In this document: in pieces, positions 60,501-64,000 of the stretch
How positions within the stretch are numbered: the stretch's first letter is position 1
Layout of the letters: each line of letters opens with the position of its first letter
Assembly: GCA_963978905.1 (NCBI GenBank)
Contig: OZ022261.1
Location: 7,441,992-7,505,991, forward strand
Reading direction: 5' to 3'
Source: Trichostrongylus colubriformis
Taxonomy: Eukaryota; Nematoda; Chromadorea; Rhabditida; Trichostrongylidae
Length of the DNA: 64,000 nucleotides
Notes under the pieces: generated by a model
The model's input: only the letters and a program-made list of their open reading frames with translations
Told to the model about the DNA's origin: nothing
The model's database searches: none
Program-made: the position numbers and the translations under genes

Positions 60501-63500
60501 TGGTGTTATGATATTTTTTAGTTTAAGGTTGATTTGTTACAATGAGCAAAGAAGAGGTAAGTTACGTGGAATTGATGTGAACATTATTTAAAGACGTGAG
60601 TTTGAGTTCTGTTTCTCTACGAGCTCTGATAACTTACCGATTCGAGCAAAATCTATGTCACCGCTCCGTTGTATTTTTTTAAAATAAATTTTGGGTTTAG
60701 TAGAGCTATCTTTCATGCCATCAAAAAGCTGGAAGTGTTGTTCAAACGAAATGCAATTGAAAAGTAGAAAACAAAGGGGCTGCGGTGATGTTAGGGAATG
60801 AAGTGTTCTTCCCTCTCGTCTACATTGGAAACGTAGCTGAAATTCCATAATGTAATTATTTTTGGTATGCTGCCGGAGCTTGAAGAGAACGCAGCACTCC
60901 AACGTTTTGTGCTGTTCTTTGCTTGGTTTGCATGGTGACACAGTTGATTTACAATGTTTGACATAAGGCTGTCATTTATAAAAAATTTTACAGAAGGATG
61001 TTTATCCTCGTTTCACAAAGAATAGCGATACACCGATTGGCACAAGTACAGTACCATCCAGACTTGATGAGATACGAGATAATCGCAGGCTAAATCGGAT
61101 GGATAAGGTAACGATCGTTGATATGATTCTCTAATAGTTTCATTTTAGAGTGTTATGTTACTTTCAATTTTTGTTACTGGTACGTGATTTGTGGGGGAAC
61201 CTTACTAATGATTGTTTTCTCCTGTATTCAATTGTGATCGCTGTGACAGCGAATTATGCAAGAGCTATGCCAACATTCTCGCCCTCCATGCGAAGTTCGC
61301 AGTGATTTGGAAGTTAATCGGAGCTAAGCTGTAGATTAGCGCAGCACGATTTTCAATGTAACACAAAAAAATGGCGCTTTCAATGATTTTCGATGCTCAT
61401 CTCCCATACTCAGCTATGCGCTATGCTGATCCCTAGTGTTCGCGTGACTTCCGTATTATTGGCTTGTGTATGACAGCGTTGTACGTTTGTTCTTGAGGCG
61501 CTTGATTCCGGTTCACCTCTTCAGACAGTTTCCGGTGTGCGCCAGCTTCTCAGGGTGGGATCGTTGGCCCCGTCTCCCGCCAGGCTCCACCTCGGGCGTT
61601 GTTTGTTGTTCCTAAACGGGTTCCTCCCCTCCACCTCCGACCCCTATTTACTCTCCCTGGTCTGTCGAATCTCGACGCTACTGGGAGGCACCGCTATCTG
61701 GCCATATCTGATCAATCGATTCTCACCTCATATCCAATCATTACGCTGTTCTCAACCATCGAACTTCATTCTTTTGACCTGTTCACCATGAGCTCACGAC
61801 CGAAGCTTGGCAGTTTTTACTCCAGTAGTGTGGATTCTGACTCTTCCTCTGCTGATTCTGGATATTCTGATTCTTCGTCTTCCTCAGACTTTTGGCAAGA
61901 TGCTATCCTAGGCGACGATGTAAGTGCAGTTCCACACTTTTTTACCTCACACTTGGTTAAACCTATTGAACCTTCAATGATGGAGGCTTCTGTTGACTTT
62001 TGGCTCTGTTAGAAAATGAAATCTATGGGAAAATGTGTTGGTATACAAACAGTCCTGCGAAGCTTAACTTTTTTTTATCATCCGCTGATTTTCATTTCAG
62101 TAGAGAATCGTTATAGAGGTAGCATTGTATATGGAATCTATTGTATTATGGGCTTGAAATTTGCATATCATTGTGATAAAGCCGCTTGTGTCTCCGTGAA
62201 GCAGGGAACTGAAAAGTCGCAGCTCTCTTTCTTCCATGGAACATGGGCATATTATACACGGTTAGATGGATTCTTTGATTACATGACCTAGGAGCACATG
62301 CAATGACTCAAATTCAAGTTGCTGTTGATTTTTGCTGCTGCAGTTATTTGTTTATGGGCGGTACGATGGAGAGATTAGTTCTACTCGAATGTTTGCGCAA
62401 AGTTGTAGTTACTTGTTATTACAGTTCTTATCTGGAAGGCTTGAATTTCGACATATCTAGAAAATGCTGGAGTCATAGCGATTATGTGAAATATTTGTTG
62501 TTCCAGTGTCGTATGAACCAGCTCGGCATATTTGCTTTTGAAGGTGTCGAGGCGCACTTGAAAGCTTCCTATGCGTCTCAAGTAGAGCGTAGTGATTAGA
62601 CAGAGGTCGCAGAGTTCATGAAGGTTGTGATTTGTGATTGCTCTGTGTGTGTTTCAGGTAAAGAAAATCGTAAGGAAAACGGAATGGCCGGTTCGGCACG
62701 AAGTACGACGAGAATTGTGGCGTGTGCTGTGTTATAGCAAAGACTTTGATAGTAGCAAAGCGCTCTATCGTACCGAACTTGAAGAAACTGCCAGAAGTGG
62801 AAGTAAGTGGTTACATTTGCATAGATCTCAGACGGTAGGAGTGAAGTGCTCCTCCCGTCAAATGTGTAGACACGCTAAAGTTCGATATGCAAAAAAACAT
62901 GGATGTATCTAAATCGTGAAAACTATCAAGTGCTCAGAAGAAATGTTCATTCTAAATGTTCTACAACTAGATACGCAGATAAGTATAGAATATTATACAT
63001 AAGTGTGATGTCCAAACTACATGTTACTACACGAGTTGTCAATCTTGTGAAAGCAATTTCTCTTTTACACGTTACAAGACCCACTGGCGTACATACACTC
63101 ATGCCTGCATTTGATTTATTTACTCAATCCAATTTTTCTTTACTTTATTTATCATTCCATTTATGAAGGTTCACTTGGTTTTGCCATAAATTTTGGTGTC
63201 AAATTCGGCCAATAAAGCTGTTAGCTCTGCATAATTACGTTGCAATAGCGCTGTTCAACAAATTGTGCTTTGTTTACTCGTTAGCGAAATGAGTCAAAAG
63301 ATTCACTTTTGTTTGTTTATTACAGAACTCAAAATTATTTTCCATCTCTCTTTATTCTGTCACTGTTCGCTGGTTTTCTAAATCTTCTCTGATTCCAAAA
63401 TTCGTTAATTGTCCAACTAAATTTTCGCTGACCAGGTGATACTTAAATTGCCTTTACTGCGACATCGCTGCGTGAGGTCATGACTAACAGTTCATTTGTA

Positions 63501-64000
63501 AGAGATAAGAATTTATTTACTGTTTCTGCTGTAACTGATCATAAACAAGAGGTATTCCAACGGAACACATGTAATTTCCGTCGTTCTATGATTTGAGTCC
63601 TGTCGTCCGTTTCCATTGAGTAGTCATAAGTTTTTATTTCGAACATGACACTTCGGGTTACTTTTGTGATCGCTTCGTTTGGTTGGTTCTTCTGTACCTT
63701 TCTCACATTGTATTAACCAACTTTGGCTAACAAACCATTCACTCATTTAACTGATACACGACGTGTTGAGTATGCTTCAAACTTGTGAAAGTGTTCAAGT
63801 AACAAGATTTGTCAACGAAACCCTGTGAATCTTGTTTCGTAAGTACGACTTCTTTCGTTTCAGCGAAGTCTCATCAACCGCAGTTCCTCAGCGAAGAAGG
63901 TGTTGTGGTGAATAACTTCGACCTAAATGAACAAGGAGCTGTGCGTTTGCTCCGTCTGCTCACAGTAATCGAACACTTACGACCGGAAATTAGTTCCGCT
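54591..64000 (+). CDS. 5' part of a probable TBC-domain (Rab-GAP, TBC1D24/Skywalker-like) protein; runs off the window
   Basis: Exons: 54591-54685 (ATG, MSITEDEDTFDED..., donor gtaggt, phase 2), 58737-58842 (acceptor attcag, basic Ser/Arg segment then DTAWESILK, phase 0), 62658-62802 (acceptor tttcag, VKKIVRKTEWPVRHEVRREL...), 63864-64000 and beyond (acceptor tttcag, ...NEQGAVRLLRLLTVIEHLRP). All phases agree. The last two exons have the spacing and character of the start of a TBC fold: a charged W-P-x-R-x-x-x-R-x-x-L-W helix, then a hydrophobic helix ending P-E-I. That pattern, with N-x-x-G-x-x-A-V before it, resembles TBC1D24. TBC proteins act on Rab GTPases; TBC1D24 also has a TLDc domain, which would lie beyond the edge. 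No TBC catalytic Arg or Gln finger is visible yet. The 3972-nt first intron is full of repeats. Identification is by eye only. Confidence 0.6.
54686..58736 (+). other. First intron of the TBC-like gene: repeats only
   Basis: Contains an inverted pair (about 56990-57100 and 58164-58268; arm core agacgccgactg), a second short inverted pair (58363-58402 and 58468-58504), and two related blocks at about 55008-55205 and 57400-58080 sharing tagtgccggacg/tagcgccggacg-type sequence. No additional exon supported. Confidence 0.5.
56990..58268. repeat. Inverted repeat pair bounding about 1.28 kb
   Basis: Left arm has taaataccagacgccgactg and gcatttgcgtactg; right arm carries the reverse complement with few changes over about 105 bases each. 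Probably the ends of a non-autonomous element. Confidence 0.65.
60542..61107 (+). CDS. Alternative 5' exons of the TBC-like gene (isoform starting MSKEE)
   Basis: A five-codon exon at 60542-60556 (ATG AGC AAA GAA GAG, then gtaagt) joins 60994-61107 (acceptor ttttacag, KDVYPRFTKNSDTPIGTSTV..., donor gtaacg). Both junctions are phase 0, matching the acceptor of the TBC-like exon at 62658. The 38-codon exon is open, hydrophilic and bounded by good splice sites. It could instead be an internal exon downstream of 58842, since that also ends in phase 0. Confidence 0.55.
61788..61919 (+). CDS. Alternative first exon of the TBC-like gene (isoform starting MSSRPKLGSF)
   Basis: ATG at 61788 opens 44 codons, very Ser/Asp-rich, ending DFWQDAILGDD before a strong donor gtaagtg. 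Phase 0 fits the acceptor at 62657/62658. No acceptor upstream gives this frame, so it should be a true first exon with its own promoter in the preceding CT- and GC-rich stretch (about 61500-61780). Confidence 0.5.

Noticed and set aside
1..64000. CRISPR arrays, bacterial operons or phage signals
   Set aside because: None seen; gene structure is clearly eukaryotic with spliced exons.

Overview
The window looks like a stretch of a clade V (strongylid, hookworm-like) parasitic nematode chromosome. Genes have many small exons with introns of about 50-100 nt and GT-AG junctions, there is a nematode-type ZIC factor, a tandem family of secreted astacin metalloproteases with EGF and CUB domains, and many decayed mariner/Tc1 elements, tRNA-derived SINEs and small inverted-repeat elements. 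The species assignment is inference. Gene models were assembled by hand by joining exons at GT-AG sites with phase checks; no database search was run.

Layout. 1-3115: no gene seen. 3116-6243 (minus): a complete nine-exon ZIC/REF-2 zinc-finger transcription factor, with a possible alternative first exon at 7075-7171. 7172-14574: gene-poor, holding a decayed mariner (about 13400-13870) and a decayed SINE (about 13970-14240). 14575-17422 (minus): complete astacin gene A, the most divergent copy, with a Ser/Thr/Pro-rich tail. 17423-28692: repeat-rich spacer containing small TIR elements, a perfect hairpin, SINE copies, an inverted-repeat element with a Lys-rich reading frame, the orphan flank of a fifth duplication unit (about 23440-23840) and a second decayed mariner. 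28693-30895, 37097-39328 and 44720-46947 (all minus): astacin genes B, C and D, each complete and each at the same place in a tandem unit of about 7-8 kb. 54591 to the right edge (plus): the 5' part of a gene that looks like a TBC (Rab-GAP) protein, with three mutually compatible alternative first exons; it runs off the window.

The three tandem units B-D also carry a decaying two-exon small-protein gene and a GC-rich TIR element upstream of each astacin. Unit B has acquired two fold-back transposons (a Tc1-like one and a mariner). Unit D has acquired a solo-LTR-like insert containing a GGCCTTAGTGGCC minisatellite, an inverted duplication of its upstream flank and a SINE with a 14-bp target duplication. 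Because the other units give empty sites, these insertions can be ordered after the duplications.

Functional reading. The four astacins are predicted secreted zymogens: signal peptide, propeptide, dibasic/furin-type site, zinc protease, six-Cys EGF-like module and CUB domain. They share exon structure, a TATA-like block and a splice acceptor two bases before ATG, so they are probably co-regulated and may be dose-amplified secreted proteases of the worm. ZIC and TBC genes are ordinary developmental and trafficking genes that bracket this expanded cluster.
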